Assembly (NCBI GenBank): GCA_934254815.1
Contig: CAKQME010000014.1
Span: forward strand, 6,618 to 70,617
Source: an uncultured Clostridia bacterium
Lineage (GTDB): Bacteria > Bacillota > Clostridia > Christensenellales > Borkfalkiaceae
Length of the DNA: 64,000 nucleotides
Reading direction: 5' to 3'
Both the position numbers and the translations under genes were made by a program. Under the pieces are notes generated by a model, which worked only from the letters and a program-made list of their open reading frames with translations, was not told the origin of the DNA and searched no databases. How positions within the stretch are numbered: position 1 is the first letter of the stretch; each line of letters starts with the position of its first letter. Of the stretch, positions 1-9,406 are shown piece after piece.

Positions 1-1404
1 ACGAGCGGCGTTCCGTGGAGAGTTATATTGCGTTACAGCACGCCTATTATTTTGTCGTACTTTCTGCAACAACTCTACGTCTTGTCCGACGCGATTATCT
101 GCGGACAGGTGCTGACGGCGGAAGAAGTCGCGGGGGTAAACGATACTTTTCCGCTTACGTTCATATTTTTGCAGTTCGCGTTCGGCTGTACCGCGGGGTT
201 CAGCGTTATAACCGCCAAACGGGTCGGCTCGAACGACGTGGCGGGCATAAGACGCTCGTTTACCGCTCAGATATATCTGTCCGTGATAATTTCGGTTGTT
301 TTAAGCGCGCTCGCCGTGGTCTTTTTGCCCGCGCTCCTCGCGATTATCAACGTTACGCCCGCCAACAAAGCCGTTTACGACGCGGCGTATATTTATTGTC
401 TGATAATATTTATAGGCATTATAACTCAGATGGGTTATAATTTTATCTGCGGAATATTGCGCGCCTACGGCGATTCGGTTACGCCGCTTGTGTTTCTGGT
501 GATATCAACCGCGCTCAATATCGCATTGGATATATTCTTTTTAAGCGTATTGAAAATGGGTGCGGCGGGCGCGGCTGTCGCCACCGTGATTACTCAGCTT
601 TTAAGCGTTATAGGTTGCTTCGCGTTCACTTTCGTGAAATATAAAGAACTCCGCCCGACGAAAGAAGATTTTCTGACCGCACCGAAAGAGTTTTGGGCGC
701 ATTTAAAACAGGGGCTTCCGCTGGGGCTTCAGTTCGCCATTCTCGCGATAGGCATAATCGTTATGCAGAGCGTGGTCGTAAAGTTCGACCTTACCGCCGA
801 CGGAACTATGGTTGCGGGAACTCCCGCGCAGAACGGTTACGGCGCGGCAAGTAAACTCATAAACTTTCTGATGTCCCCGTTCAACGGGCTTGGCGCGGCG
901 ATACTCGGCTTTAACGCTCAGAATCTCGGCAAGGGCAATTACGATACGATAAAAAAAGGCACTGTTCAGGCGCTGGTTATAACCCTTATCGCCTCAGCGA
1001 TATGTATGGCGGCGGGATTTCTGTTGTCGATAAACGGCGCGTATCAATATATATTTATGAGCAGAGAAAAGATTTCCGCAGGCAGTATAGAATACGGAAA
1101 CATCGCTATTTTCGTCGATATCGGGCTGTATGCGATTCTGGGTTTTCTGATAGTCACGCGGAGCGCGGCGCAAGGTATTTGCGCAACCGGTTACGTTCTC
1201 GGCGCGGGCATAGCCGAACTTACGGCAAGAAGCCTGATATGCGCGTTTTTACCCGTAATCGTCAACGGCGGCGCGATAACGTGTTCGGCAAGCGCTGCGG
1301 CTTTCGCCGCGCTGTGTTTCGGAGACCCCGGCGCGTGGATACTCGCTTCTTCGGTACTGTGTATACCGCTCTTCGGTAAAATACTTAAAAAAAATAAACG
1401 TTGA
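1..1404 (+). CDS. MATE family efflux transporter, 5' end cut by window edge
   Basis: Reading frame 1 is open from the first base, so the true start lies outside the window; the first in-frame TTG (position 28) falls inside conserved sequence and is not a credible start. About 467 residues are visible. They are almost entirely hydrophobic with around 12 membrane segments in two halves, and the N-terminal part has the MATE-like pattern of a proline-rich first helix, then LLQQLY-type residues and an acidic D on helix 1. The family exports cationic drugs or metabolites with Na+ or H+ antiport; the substrate here cannot be read. The gene ends in a short lysine-rich tail (KILKKNKR). A promoter for the next gene starts 10 nt after the stop. 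Family assignment is firm; function is inferred. Confidence 0.9.
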   Translation, partial: TSGVPWRVILRYSTPIILSYFLQQLYVLSDAIICGQVLTAEEVAGVNDTFPLTFIFLQFAFGCTAGFSVITAKRVGSNDVAGIRRSFTAQIYLSVIISVVLSALAVVFLPALLAIINVTPANKAVYDAAYIYCLIIFIGIITQMGYNFICGILRAYGDSVTPLVFLVISTALNIALDIFFLSVLKMGAAGAAVATVITQLLSVIGCFAFTFVKYKELRPTKEDFLTAPKEFWAHLKQGLPLGLQFAILAIGIIVMQSVVVKFDLTADGTMVAGTPAQNGYGAASKLINFLMSPFNGLGAAILGFNAQNLGKGNYDTIKKGTVQALVITLIASAICMAAGFLLSINGAYQYIFMSREKISAGSIEYGNIAIFVDIGLYAILGFLIVTRSAAQGICATGYVLGAGIAELTARSLICAFLPVIVNGGAITCSASAAAFAALCFGDPGAWILASSVLCIPLFGKILKKNKR

Positions 1405-1413
1405 CTTAAACGG

Positions 1414-1442
1414 TTGACGTTTTTATTTTTATATGATAAAAT
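1414..1442 (+). promoter_or_regulatory. sigmaA-type promoter for the 1493-3423 gene set
   Basis: TTGACG (1414-1419), a 17-nt spacer, then TAAAAT (1437-1442). It lies just downstream of the MATE stop and about 50 nt upstream of the ATG at 1493, which has an AGAGGAA ribosome site. Confidence 0.65.
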
Positions 1443-1492
1443 AACTATAGATATATAACTACAGCAATATAAAAACAAAAAGAGGAATTTTT

Positions 1493-1849
1493 ATGAAAAA
1501 ATGGTTTGACGAAGAGTATAATTTCGAAATAGAGGTCGTGGGGTATCTTCGCGGGGATAAGACCGAAAATTATTGTCGTAACGGCGAAGAGATAGGGGAT
1601 AAATACGAATGTACTTACGGTTGCCCCGTAAATAAACAGGGGTACGGAATTTGCAGTAAAACAATGTCGGTGATATTTCCTGTAATGGAGGCGGTTCGTT
1701 CGGGCGGAGACCTGACTAAAATCGGCGGAGACGGAAAGTACTCTAAAACCGTGGTCTGCCCCGACGGTTGCGTGATGTTCAGAATTACCGCCACACCGCT
1801 CGGAAATAAAAATTTTTACGAGGTACTGAATGAAAATATTAGTATTTAA
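1493..1849 (+). CDS. TIGR04076 family protein
   Basis: 118-residue soluble protein of the TIGR04076 type, a small family of unknown function. Visible marks are an N-terminal stretch binding the pattern xEVVGxLRGxK, and seven or so cysteines, including the pair in ECTYGCP and the C-terminal VVCPDGCVMFRI segment, which is typical of the family. The ATG is preceded by AGAGGAA. The 3' end overlaps the next gene by 20 nt, so the two are translationally coupled. The cysteines suggest metal or redox chemistry, which would suit the flavodoxin-like neighbour, but that is inference only. Confidence 0.75.
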   Translation: MKKWFDEEYNFEIEVVGYLRGDKTENYCRNGEEIGDKYECTYGCPVNKQGYGICSKTMSVIFPVMEAVRSGGDLTKIGGDGKYSKTVVCPDGCVMFRITATPLGNKNFYEVLNENISI

Positions 1850-2513
1850 CGGCAGCCCCAAAAGAGAAAAAAGCGATACTCTGCATATAACCCGCGCGTT
1901 TCTCGACGGAATGAACGACGCGGAAAAACAGGATATAACCATTATAAACGTAACGGACAAACATATAGAATATTGCAAAGGTTGCTTTACCTGTAAACGT
2001 AACGGCGGCGAATGCGTTATAAAAGACGATATGAAAGATATCATAGCGCAGATTATGTCAAGCGACGTGCTTATATTCAGTTTTCCGCTCTATTGCTATA
2101 GTTTTCCCGCTCCGCTTAAAGCCCTGATAGACAGAACGATGCCCGTTTCGGCTATGGCTATGCGAAAATCGGGCGACAGATACGAACACGTCGCGCAGTA
2201 CGACTATTCGAAATTGAAATACGTTATGATTTGCGGTTGCGGTTTTCCCGGCGCGAAATTGAATTTCGAACCCGCAATCAAACAGTTTAAACTGTCTTTT
2301 CCGTATAATCATACTATAATAACCGTTCCCGAAAGCCCGATGTTCAATGCGCCCGAAGCGGAAAGCGTTACTAAACCGCGACTGGAACTCGTAAGGCGCG
2401 CGGGCAGAGAGTACGCCGAAAAAGGCGAGATAGAAGAAAGTCTGTCGGAGAAAATTACGTCACCGATGATCTCCGAAGATATTTACGTTAAAATCTGTAA
2501 CGGAGAAACCTGA
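1830..2513 (+). CDS. flavodoxin family / NADPH-dependent FMN reductase-like protein
   Basis: 227 residues. The N-terminus (MKILVFNGSPKREKSDT) is the phosphate-binding loop of FMN_red/flavodoxin_2 proteins. It is followed at about residues 50-65 by a CxxCxxC-like cluster (CKGCFTCKRNGGEC) common in iron-sulfur flavoprotein relatives and NAD(P)H oxidoreductases of clostridia. The second strand-loop (DVLIFSFPLYCYSFPAPLKALIDR) is the usual FMN-ring-binding region. It probably carries out two-electron reduction of a quinone, disulfide or similar small molecule in the cytoplasm. It overlaps the TIGR04076 gene and ends 4 nt before the methyltransferase start, so the three genes form one operon. The substrate is unknown. 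Confidence 0.85.
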   Translation: MKILVFNGSPKREKSDTLHITRAFLDGMNDAEKQDITIINVTDKHIEYCKGCFTCKRNGGECVIKDDMKDIIAQIMSSDVLIFSFPLYCYSFPAPLKALIDRTMPVSAMAMRKSGDRYEHVAQYDYSKLKYVMICGCGFPGAKLNFEPAIKQFKLSFPYNHTIITVPESPMFNAPEAESVTKPRLELVRRAGREYAEKGEIEESLSEKITSPMISEDIYVKICNGET

Positions 2514-2517
2514 AATT

Positions 2518-3423
2518 ATGGATAATAAAAGCAGTATAACGTCGCTTATGAGCGCGTTCGGCAGGGCGTTTCACGCCGAACACGAAACCAACCCCGTGTT
2601 TAACGATTATTTGGCTAAAAAATTGATGACGGAAGAAGAGTATAACGCCGTAAAAACTTATATTCTCGGCGGGGCGAAGTTTTTCGAACCCGAAACCGAT
2701 ATCGGCGGTAACGAAACCGAAATTATCGCAAGAATAATAAACTACCATATTGCTCCGTCGCCGTTGTGCCGCGCCGCTTACGCCGAAAAATCTTTGAAAA
2801 CGGCGGAACTTTCGGGAACTTCTCAATACGTTATTCTCGGCGCGGGGCTTGATACTTTTGCTTTCCGTTCAGCCGATTTCGTTAAAAAGTATAGGGTTTT
2901 CGAAGTCGATCACCCGTTGACGCAGAAAGATAAACTCGTAAGAATAAATAACGCGGGGTGGCAGATTTCCGAAAATCTGAAATTCGTTTCCGTTGATTTC
3001 ACCAAAGACAGTCTTGCCGAAAAATTGCTTGAAAACGGGTTTTCGAAAGACAAAAAAGCGTTTTTCTCCTGGCTCGGCGTAACGTATTATCTGTCGGAAG
3101 AAGCGATAGGGAAAACCCTCGGAGAGATTGCGGAAATCTGCGCTAAGGGCAGCACGATTGTATTCGATTATCCCGACGAAAATTTTTTTACGGCGACCGA
3201 AAGACGGGTGCAAAACACCGTTATGATGGCGAAAGCCGGCGGCGAGCCTATGAAAACGAGCTTTTCATACGAAAAGCTCGAAAAAACGCTTGAAAACTAC
3301 GGTTTTTTAATTTACGAATTACTTACGCCGCAAGACATACAGCGCGATATCATAGATAAAAGCGGTTCTTTAATATCGGCGTTCGAACACGTCAATTATT
3401 GTTTAGCCGTAAGCCAAAAATAA
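2518..3423 (+). CDS. class I SAM-dependent methyltransferase (LCM/TIGR00027 type)
   Basis: 301 residues. The SAM-binding glycine motif is visible as ILGAGLDTFAFR at residues 106-117, followed by an acidic residue in FEVDHP at about 135-140 and the VSVDF strand. This pattern matches the leucine carboxyl methyltransferase/TIGR00027 family, whose bacterial members methylate diverse, mostly unknown small molecules or polyketides. The start ATG has a GGAGA 11 nt upstream inside the end of the preceding gene. It is the last gene of a short operon. A mosaic repeat element begins 18 nt after the stop. Acceptor substrate unknown. Confidence 0.85.
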   Translation: MDNKSSITSLMSAFGRAFHAEHETNPVFNDYLAKKLMTEEEYNAVKTYILGGAKFFEPETDIGGNETEIIARIINYHIAPSPLCRAAYAEKSLKTAELSGTSQYVILGAGLDTFAFRSADFVKKYRVFEVDHPLTQKDKLVRINNAGWQISENLKFVSVDFTKDSLAEKLLENGFSKDKKAFFSWLGVTYYLSEEAIGKTLGEIAEICAKGSTIVFDYPDENFFTATERRVQNTVMMAKAGGEPMKTSFSYEKLEKTLENYGFLIYELLTPQDIQRDIIDKSGSLISAFEHVNYCLAVSQK

Positions 3424-3440
3424 TCGGTTCGACAGATTGA

Positions 3441-3875
3441 GCAACGTGACGTTGGCAGCCTGAGGCTGCGCACAAGTATTTGTCCGACCTTATATTTTAT
3501 CCGCATTTATTTAGTGGGATTCTTCGTTTCACTCAGAATGACATATTTTATTTATTCTGTCATATTGAGCGTAAGCAAAATATCCCACTGTATCAAGTAG
3601 TCCGCATTTATTCGGTGGGATTCTTCGCTTACTATTCGGCGCTTAAACGCCGGAGCGTTTAAACAATAGTTTTGCCTTTATTGCGAAACAATAAAGGCAG
3701 TGCCTTATGAATATCATCGTTCGCAGACCCTTGCAAGCAAGTCTGCTCTCTCGATATTGACAGAATGACAGGTTTAATTTATTATGTCATATTGAGCGTA
3801 AGCGAAATATCCCACTGTATTAAGCTCGGAGTATATATAAGGTCGGACTAATATTTGGATGCAACGTCACGTTGC
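3441..3875. repeat. mosaic palindromic element, copy A (full length)
   Basis: This 435-bp element fills the gap between the convergent methyltransferase and spoIVA genes. Its ends are inverted copies: GCAACGTGACGTTG at the left (3441) and CAACGTCACGTTGC at the right (3862-3875). Each is followed inwards by a CAAGTATTTGTCCGACC/GGTCGGACTAATATTTG arm. Inside are several nested hairpins: GTGGGATTCTTCG...ATATCCCAC, CGGCGCTTAAACGCCG, TGCCTTTATTG...CAATAAAGGCA and GCAGACCCTTGC...AAGTCTGC. No ORF with coding character lies inside. It looks like a non-autonomous mobile element or a structured bidirectional 3' element. Confidence 0.75.
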
Positions 3876-3878
3876 CGG

Positions 3879-5348
3879 TCAGTATACTATGTAGAATAAA
3901 CGGTACTTTCCGTCGTTGACCATCTTGCCGAGCGACTTGCGGAGCTTGTGTCGCGCTTCGTCGGGCATTGCGCCCGTTTTCGCGTTCAATTCGTCGAGAA
4001 CAAGCTTTCCGAGCGGTCTGCCGAATACGTTGGCTTGCGTTAAATCGCCGTCTGCGCTCTCTTCGTCGATAAACCGCATAAATTCTTCGCATTGCCGCTT
4101 GTTGCCCGAAATAGGCGTAATTCCCCCTTTTACTCCGACTTTTACGACGTGTAAACTTTCCGTCTCCGCGCCGATTTTAACGCAATATCCGTTGCCGCGC
4201 TTTTCAAGTTTCGGCTTGTCGATAATCACGTCTTTATCGTTGGGCAGGACTATGCCGTAGCCTTTTTCTTCCGCGTCGCCCAACGCGCTTTTAAGTCTGT
4301 CGTATTCCCATTTCGCTTTTGAAAGGTCGCGAACGAAACTCATAAGCTTATACTCTCCGTCGATTGTCTCGCCGCACGTCTCGCTGAGCGCGTCGTAGAA
4401 AAGCGATTTGTCGAGCGCGAGCTTGATTTCGGCTCTTCCGTCGCCCGCGCTGATACGTTTTTCGGCGGGAACGACGCGGTCTAACCCCGCGACGGCGGTT
4501 TCTATTTTGCCGCAGTCTTTCATTTTTGTTACTTCCGATGACGCGGTTCTTACCGTTTCTATGATAGACGAAACGAGTTTGTTTTCGGGCGGCAGGGCGC
4601 GGAGCCAGTCGGGCAGGTCGATATCCGCGACAAGTAAGGGAAATTCCGCAAGCACCTTTTCGAGCGCTTCGGCGTATTTGTCTTCGTCGGCGTTTAAAAC
4701 GTCCATTGCGGCAACGCTTACGCCGTACTTGTCTTCAAGGTTTTTAGCGAGAGTTTTGCACTCTTTGCCGTCGGGCGCGTTGCTGTTGAGAACTATAGCG
4801 AACGGCTTGCCTATAGCCTTTAAACGTTCTATGGTTTTTTCTTCCGCGGCGACGTAATTCGCGCGCGGGATATCCGTAAAACTGCCGTCGGTAGTAACTA
4901 CTATACCGATAGTCGAATGTTCGTTTATAACTTTTTCCGTGCCGATTTCGGCGGCTTCTTCAAACGGAATGGGTTTGTCGTTCCAGGGCGTAGTCACCAT
5001 ACGCTTTTCGCCGTTTTCTTCGTGTCCGAGCGCGCCGTCGACCATAAAACCGACGCAGTCGATAAGTCGCATTTTCGCCGTGGTTTTACCGTGTAAAGTC
5101 ACTTTTACCGCTTCGCCGGGGATAAATTTAGGCTCGGTCGTAGTAACCGTTTTCCCCGCGCCGGATTGCGGCAGTTCGTCGATAGCGATTTGTTTTTTGT
5201 TTTTGCCCGCGATGTTGGGCATAATAAGCAGTTCGGCAAATCTCTTGACGAACGTAGATTTTCCCGTTCTTACAGGTCCTACCACGCCGACGTAAATGTC
5301 GCCGTCAGCGCGTTTGGCTATATCCTGATAAACGTCGTAATTATCCAT
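3879..5348 (-). CDS. spoIVA: stage IV sporulation protein A (spore coat morphogenetic ATPase)
   Basis: 489 residues, against 492 in B. subtilis. SpoIVA assembles on the forespore outer membrane and polymerises with ATP hydrolysis to form the basement layer of the coat; it is also needed for cortex formation. The Walker A loop GPVRTGKS is at residues 24-31, preceded by the family N-terminus MDNYDVYQDIAKR. The C-terminus ends in the typical short aromatic tail (YRLFYIVY). The start is the ATG at 5348, which has GGGAGGA 12 nt upstream; an in-frame GTG 21 nt further upstream lies at that ribosome site and is less likely. It lies downstream of der, as also in B. subtilis (der and spoIVA are near neighbours there). 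The stop TGA lies two bases before the edge of mosaic element A. Confidence 0.96.
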   Translation of the reverse strand: MDNYDVYQDIAKRADGDIYVGVVGPVRTGKSTFVKRFAELLIMPNIAGKNKKQIAIDELPQSGAGKTVTTTEPKFIPGEAVKVTLHGKTTAKMRLIDCVGFMVDGALGHEENGEKRMVTTPWNDKPIPFEEAAEIGTEKVINEHSTIGIVVTTDGSFTDIPRANYVAAEEKTIERLKAIGKPFAIVLNSNAPDGKECKTLAKNLEDKYGVSVAAMDVLNADEDKYAEALEKVLAEFPLLVADIDLPDWLRALPPENKLVSSIIETVRTASSEVTKMKDCGKIETAVAGLDRVVPAEKRISAGDGRAEIKLALDKSLFYDALSETCGETIDGEYKLMSFVRDLSKAKWEYDRLKSALGDAEEKGYGIVLPNDKDVIIDKPKLEKRGNGYCVKIGAETESLHVVKVGVKGGITPISGNKRQCEEFMRFIDEESADGDLTQANVFGRPLGKLVLDELNAKTGAMPDEARHKLRKSLGKMVNDGKYRLFYIVY

Positions 5349-5434
5349 AGCGAAAAAAATTCCTCCCACATTAGCTGTTACGCTATATGATATGGGAGGA
5401 AAAATTATTTTATTACAATTTTTTGTCGAAAAAA

Positions 5435-6748
5435 TCAGTCTTCGGTCTTCGACCTTACGAAAATGCGTATCGGCGTACCCTCGAAACCGAAAGTCTTGCG
5501 GAGCGTATTCTCTAAAAACCGCCTGTACGAGAAGTGCATAAGCTCTTCGTTGTTGACGAAAAATACGAAACTCGGCGGGCAGACCCCGTCCTGAACGGCA
5601 TAATATATTTTCAGTCTGCGCCCGTTTTTGGTCGGCGGTTCGGTCGCGCGTACTGCGGAGGATATTATATCGTTAAGCGTACCCGTGGTGATGCGTTTTT
5701 CTGCGTTGGCTTTGACTTCGTCGGCAAGCGAAAATAGCTTGTTGAGCCTTTGACCCGTCGCGGCGGAAATGTATATCGACTTGAAATAATCCATAAAAGC
5801 CAAGTCGGTTTTCAGCTTTTTCTCGAATTCGTTTATGGTGTGGGTGTCTTTTTCTATAAGATCCCACTTGTTCATAACTATTATCGACGGCTTGCCCTGT
5901 TCGTGAATATATCCCGCGATTTTAACGTCCTGTTCGGTAAGCCCGACGGAAGAATCTATAACGAGCATACATACGTCGGCTCTCCTGATTGCGCCGAGAG
6001 AACGTAAAACGCTGTAATATTCTATGTCTTCGTCTACCGAACGTTTTCTGCGTATGCCCGCGGTGTCGATAAGCGTGTATTTTTTACCGTTTACGGTAAG
6101 GTCGGTGTCTATCGCGTCGCGCGTGGTGCCGGCTATATCCGAAACAATAGTTCTGTCGTAACCGAGCAGGGCGTTCGTAAGGCGCGATTTGCCTGCGTTC
6201 GGCTTGCCGACTATGGCTATTTTAAGACTGTCGCCGTTGCCGAGTTCCTCCGCGCTCGGAAAATCCGAACATACTTCGTCGAGAAGATCGCCTATGCCTT
6301 TGGCTTGTTCCGCGGAGATGCCGAACGGCGTGCCTAAACCCAGTTCGTAGAAATCGAATAGATTTTCTTCTTTGTACACGTCGAGTTTATTCACGGCTAA
6401 AACCACGGGTTTCCGAGAACGGCGGAGCATTGCCGCGACGTCTGTGTCGGCGGCGGTTAAACCGCTTTTTGCGTCGCAGAAAAAGATTATAACATTAGCC
6501 GTGTCGATAGCTATTTCGGCTTGTTTTTTTATGTGTTTCCACATTTCGTCGTCCGATTTAAGTTCTATTCCGCCCGTATCGACGAGAGTGAAGACCTTTC
6601 CGCACCATTCCGCGTCGGCGTAAAGCCTGTCGCGCGTAACGCCGGGGGTGTTTTCTACTATAGATAATTTTTGACCTGTAACTCTGTTAAAAAAAGTTGA
6701 TTTTCCAACGTTCGGTCTGCCTACTATGGCGACGAGCGGTTTATTCAT
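5435..6748 (-). CDS. der: ribosome biogenesis GTPase Der (EngA)
   Basis: 437 residues, full length. Two tandem GTPase domains are visible: the first P-loop GRPNVGKS at residues 10-17 with its DTGG switch at 57-60, and the second GKPNAGKS at 181-188 with its own DTAG and NKWD motifs. A C-terminal KH-like domain with many basic residues follows. Der acts in maturation of the 50S ribosomal subunit in the cytoplasm. The ATG overlaps the 3' end of the upstream glycosyltransferase gene by 8 nt and has GGAG upstream, so the two are co-transcribed. Confidence 0.98.
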   Translation of the reverse strand: MNKPLVAIVGRPNVGKSTFFNRVTGQKLSIVENTPGVTRDRLYADAEWCGKVFTLVDTGGIELKSDDEMWKHIKKQAEIAIDTANVIIFFCDAKSGLTAADTDVAAMLRRSRKPVVLAVNKLDVYKEENLFDFYELGLGTPFGISAEQAKGIGDLLDEVCSDFPSAEELGNGDSLKIAIVGKPNAGKSRLTNALLGYDRTIVSDIAGTTRDAIDTDLTVNGKKYTLIDTAGIRRKRSVDEDIEYYSVLRSLGAIRRADVCMLVIDSSVGLTEQDVKIAGYIHEQGKPSIIVMNKWDLIEKDTHTINEFEKKLKTDLAFMDYFKSIYISAATGQRLNKLFSLADEVKANAEKRITTGTLNDIISSAVRATEPPTKNGRRLKIYYAVQDGVCPPSFVFFVNNEELMHFSYRRFLENTLRKTFGFEGTPIRIFVRSKTED

Positions 6749-7916
6749 ATTTTGTCTCCGTTGTGTTGTCCTTTGTCTCTGTTAAACGGAAGCGTTTGTC
6801 GAGACTTTCGAAAATAACGTCGGCTATGCCTTCGCCGCCGAATTTCTGAAGTTTATCGGTAGAATTAAGCAGTTTGTTGTATTGTTCGCCGCCCGAAATG
6901 GTGTCTTTTACGAAATTTACGCATTTTTTAACGCTTTCTATTCTGATTGCGTCTCCGACGTATTTAATATAATGGTCGGCAATGAATTTTTCTATAGTGT
7001 TTGCGCTGTGCGTAACCACTATCGGAACATTGAAAAACGCAGGTTCCAGAATACCGCTTCCGCTCTTGCCGAAATAGAGATCGCTGGCGGAAATATATTC
7101 GAGAATATTCCGACAGAAAGGCAGGGGATAAAAGTCCGTAAGGTCGCCTTTTAAGTCTTTAAGTTTGTCGTAAAGTTCGGGGTTTTTGCCGCATACGGCT
7201 ATTACGTTTATGGGCAGATTTTCTTTTATAAGGGCGCGCGAAAGTTTTTCGGTAAGCCCCACTCCGTAGCCGCCGTCCATTACGATGACGGTGAATTTGT
7301 CTTTTAAACCGAGTTTTTGTCTGAGCTTTGTCTTGTCCCTTTCCGTTTCGAAAGCTTCTTTGCGGATAGCCGTAGGCACGAGTTTAAGGTTTTCGTCGTT
7401 GAAACGTTTTTTGAATTTTTTCGCGCGTTCGTAGCCGAACGGAATCGAAATGAGGTCTAAATCGCAGGGGTAGCGGAAAAACTTGTTAAGGTGAGCGTCG
7501 GGTCCGTACATAACGGTGTACGGCTTGTTTTTCATATGTTCGGCGTAATAATTCGTCGCCCAGTGCGTGCTTATAACCACGTCGGGCGAAAGTTCTTCCA
7601 TACGCTTCATGCAGTCGGCGTAAGCGCCGGGTACAAGATGCTCCATCACGAATTTACTTCCGTTTCTGCCGGTAATATTCATCGCCGCAATGTTTATATA
7701 GCCGTATAAAACGCATTTGTTGTAGCGTTTTACTTCGTCGCACATTCTCTTTTCGAATTTAAGCATCGGCTCGCCGTAATCTTTGAAAAAGTTACACCTT
7801 ATTATTTCGAAATAATCTGAATATTTTTTTTCAAACGCCGAACATATGGCTTCTTCCGCCATTATATGTCCGAAACCCGCTTCGACAAACGGGAATAAAA
7901 TTTTCATTTTTTTCAT
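6741..7916 (-). CDS. MGDG-synthase/UgtP-like glycosyltransferase
   Basis: 391 residues. The N-terminal part (FPFVEAGFGHIMAEEAI) resembles the nucleotide-sugar glycosyltransferase fold of the MGDG synthase family (PF06925), in which an SxGxGH loop is replaced here by AGFGH. The C-terminal half carries VMDGGYGVGL, VCGKN and the donor-binding FGKSGSGILEPAFFNVPIVV stretch, as in MurG/UgtP-type GT28 enzymes. Members transfer glucose or galactose from UDP-sugar to diacylglycerol, making glycolipid anchors at the inner face of the membrane. It lies between an O-antigen-ligase-like gene and der in one operon (2 nt and -8 nt spacing), so a lipid-linked envelope glycan is a reasonable inference. Sugar and acceptor are not known. 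Confidence 0.85.
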   Translation of the reverse strand: MKKMKILFPFVEAGFGHIMAEEAICSAFEKKYSDYFEIIRCNFFKDYGEPMLKFEKRMCDEVKRYNKCVLYGYINIAAMNITGRNGSKFVMEHLVPGAYADCMKRMEELSPDVVISTHWATNYYAEHMKNKPYTVMYGPDAHLNKFFRYPCDLDLISIPFGYERAKKFKKRFNDENLKLVPTAIRKEAFETERDKTKLRQKLGLKDKFTVIVMDGGYGVGLTEKLSRALIKENLPINVIAVCGKNPELYDKLKDLKGDLTDFYPLPFCRNILEYISASDLYFGKSGSGILEPAFFNVPIVVTHSANTIEKFIADHYIKYVGDAIRIESVKKCVNFVKDTISGGEQYNKLLNSTDKLQKFGGEGIADVIFESLDKRFRLTETKDNTTETKYE

Positions 7917-7917
7917 A

Positions 7918-9342
7918 TTAAACCGAACCTTTAGTTAATTTTTCCGCTACGGCGGTTACAAGCGCGAAGAACCACAGACAGTAGCAGAGCGCGTAAGTTA
8001 TATCAAACATAGCCGCTGCGAGAGAAGCTATAAAAAACGCGTTAAGGAAAAACCTGCCGTCGCTTTCGGCTGTGTAGATTTTGGCTATGCGAATTACAAA
8101 GAAGATAAGGGCGGCTACGCCGATAATACCCCCGCCGCCGAGCGCGTCGAAAAACAGATTGTGCGCGTAACCCGAATATACGAAGCCGCCGTGATTGTCG
8201 CCCACGGCGAAAAACCTTTGCGCGTTGCCCACGCCTAAAACGGGACGGGATAAGAAACAATCCCACATATAGCCCCATATTCTGAAACGCCCCGAACCTA
8301 TGTTGCCCGAATTGAACGCTCTGCCGAAATAATCGAATAATTCTGTAAAATCGGTAAACGCGAGAAGAGCTATAAAGACTCCGAGCAGAACGGACATAAA
8401 CGCGATGAACGTAACGACCAGCCTGCGCTTGTCCTCTCTGCGGTTTATTATGGTTTTTATCGCGAAAATTATAGCTACGATACCGCCGACGAGTATACCC
8501 GTGCGGCTTAAAGTGAATACGATCGCCAGCGAAGATATAAGCGCGGAGAGTTCGTAGAATACGACATGTTTTCCGCGTTCCGCTTTCATATAGGCGAACG
8601 GAAGAAACATTGCTATAAGTTCGCCCGATACGTTGCTTACTCCCCAACCCGTGATTATTTTGTTTTTCCAGCCCTCACCGAAAGAACCGTCGGCTATAAG
8701 ATTGAGATAGTAAACCTCGAATACTTCTATGGCTATAAGCAGGGCGAGTTCGGCAAGCAAGGTTGATATGTAATCGAATAAAAGCCCGTCGGAATTGTTT
8801 AAAGTGGCGGTAAACGCGACGTATAACCCGAACAGACATATAACGAGCAGGGCGTTTGCCTTTACGCTCTCGAAATAAAACGCCGAGCCTGCGCCCGCGA
8901 GCAACATGGCCGCGGAAGCGACGGCGAAAGTTATGTACGATCTGCCGCTTTTTAAATTTTCTCTGTCCTTTATCACGCGGACGATAAAACAGAAGGCGAT
9001 AACCGCCACGGCAATTATCAACGGATAAAGCACGTCGCGGCGCATATAGTAATTCGCGCCGCACGGCATATCGCTCGGTCCGTTGCCCTTTCCGTCGCCG
9101 TAAGCGGGACTGTTCTGCGTCGAAACGATGAATATTATGTTTGCGAACGGGGTAAGATACGCCTTGTAATTTTTAACGAATAAAAGCGAAAGACAAATCG
9201 CGACGGCAAACGTCAATATTCCCGCGAGATCGAGTGCGAGACAGTGGAAAACGAGAGCGATGAAACCCGTAATGAATATGTATGCGTGAGAATCTGTAAA
9301 TTCTCCGATTTTATCTAAAATTATGCGAGCCGTTCTCAACAT
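7918..9342 (-). CDS. O-antigen ligase/polymerase-like membrane protein
   Basis: 474 residues from the chosen ATG (9342), with about 10-12 membrane helices. The O-antigen ligase domain (Wzy_C) is recognisable late in the protein: a long outer loop with RFRIWGYMWDCFLSRPVLGVG, a conserved HN pair in YAHNLFFDALGGGGIIG, and a final hydrophobic block. The family joins or polymerises lipid-linked saccharides on the outer face of the membrane. The frame is open up to a TTG at 9447, but the promoter at 9407-9435 makes an upstream start impossible, and only the ATG at 9342 has an AGGG 12 nt ahead. It is followed after 1 nt by the glycosyltransferase gene. Possible role: teichoic-acid-like, capsule or spore glycan. 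Start moderately certain. Confidence 0.8.
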   Translation of the reverse strand: MLRTARIILDKIGEFTDSHAYIFITGFIALVFHCLALDLAGILTFAVAICLSLLFVKNYKAYLTPFANIIFIVSTQNSPAYGDGKGNGPSDMPCGANYYMRRDVLYPLIIAVAVIAFCFIVRVIKDRENLKSGRSYITFAVASAAMLLAGAGSAFYFESVKANALLVICLFGLYVAFTATLNNSDGLLFDYISTLLAELALLIAIEVFEVYYLNLIADGSFGEGWKNKIITGWGVSNVSGELIAMFLPFAYMKAERGKHVVFYELSALISSLAIVFTLSRTGILVGGIVAIIFAIKTIINRREDKRRLVVTFIAFMSVLLGVFIALLAFTDFTELFDYFGRAFNSGNIGSGRFRIWGYMWDCFLSRPVLGVGNAQRFFAVGDNHGGFVYSGYAHNLFFDALGGGGIIGVAALIFFVIRIAKIYTAESDGRFFLNAFFIASLAAAMFDITYALCYCLWFFALVTAVAEKLTKGSV

Positions 9343-9406
9343 TTGCAGTATTTGCCCTACGGCGTGTTTTCTTTGTTTTTTCCGCAGGCGAATTTCTCCG
9401 TAGATT

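Noticed and set aside
3480..3662. 60-codon ORF in mosaic element A
   Set aside because: It runs through hairpin arms and reads differently in each copy of the element; no ribosome site.
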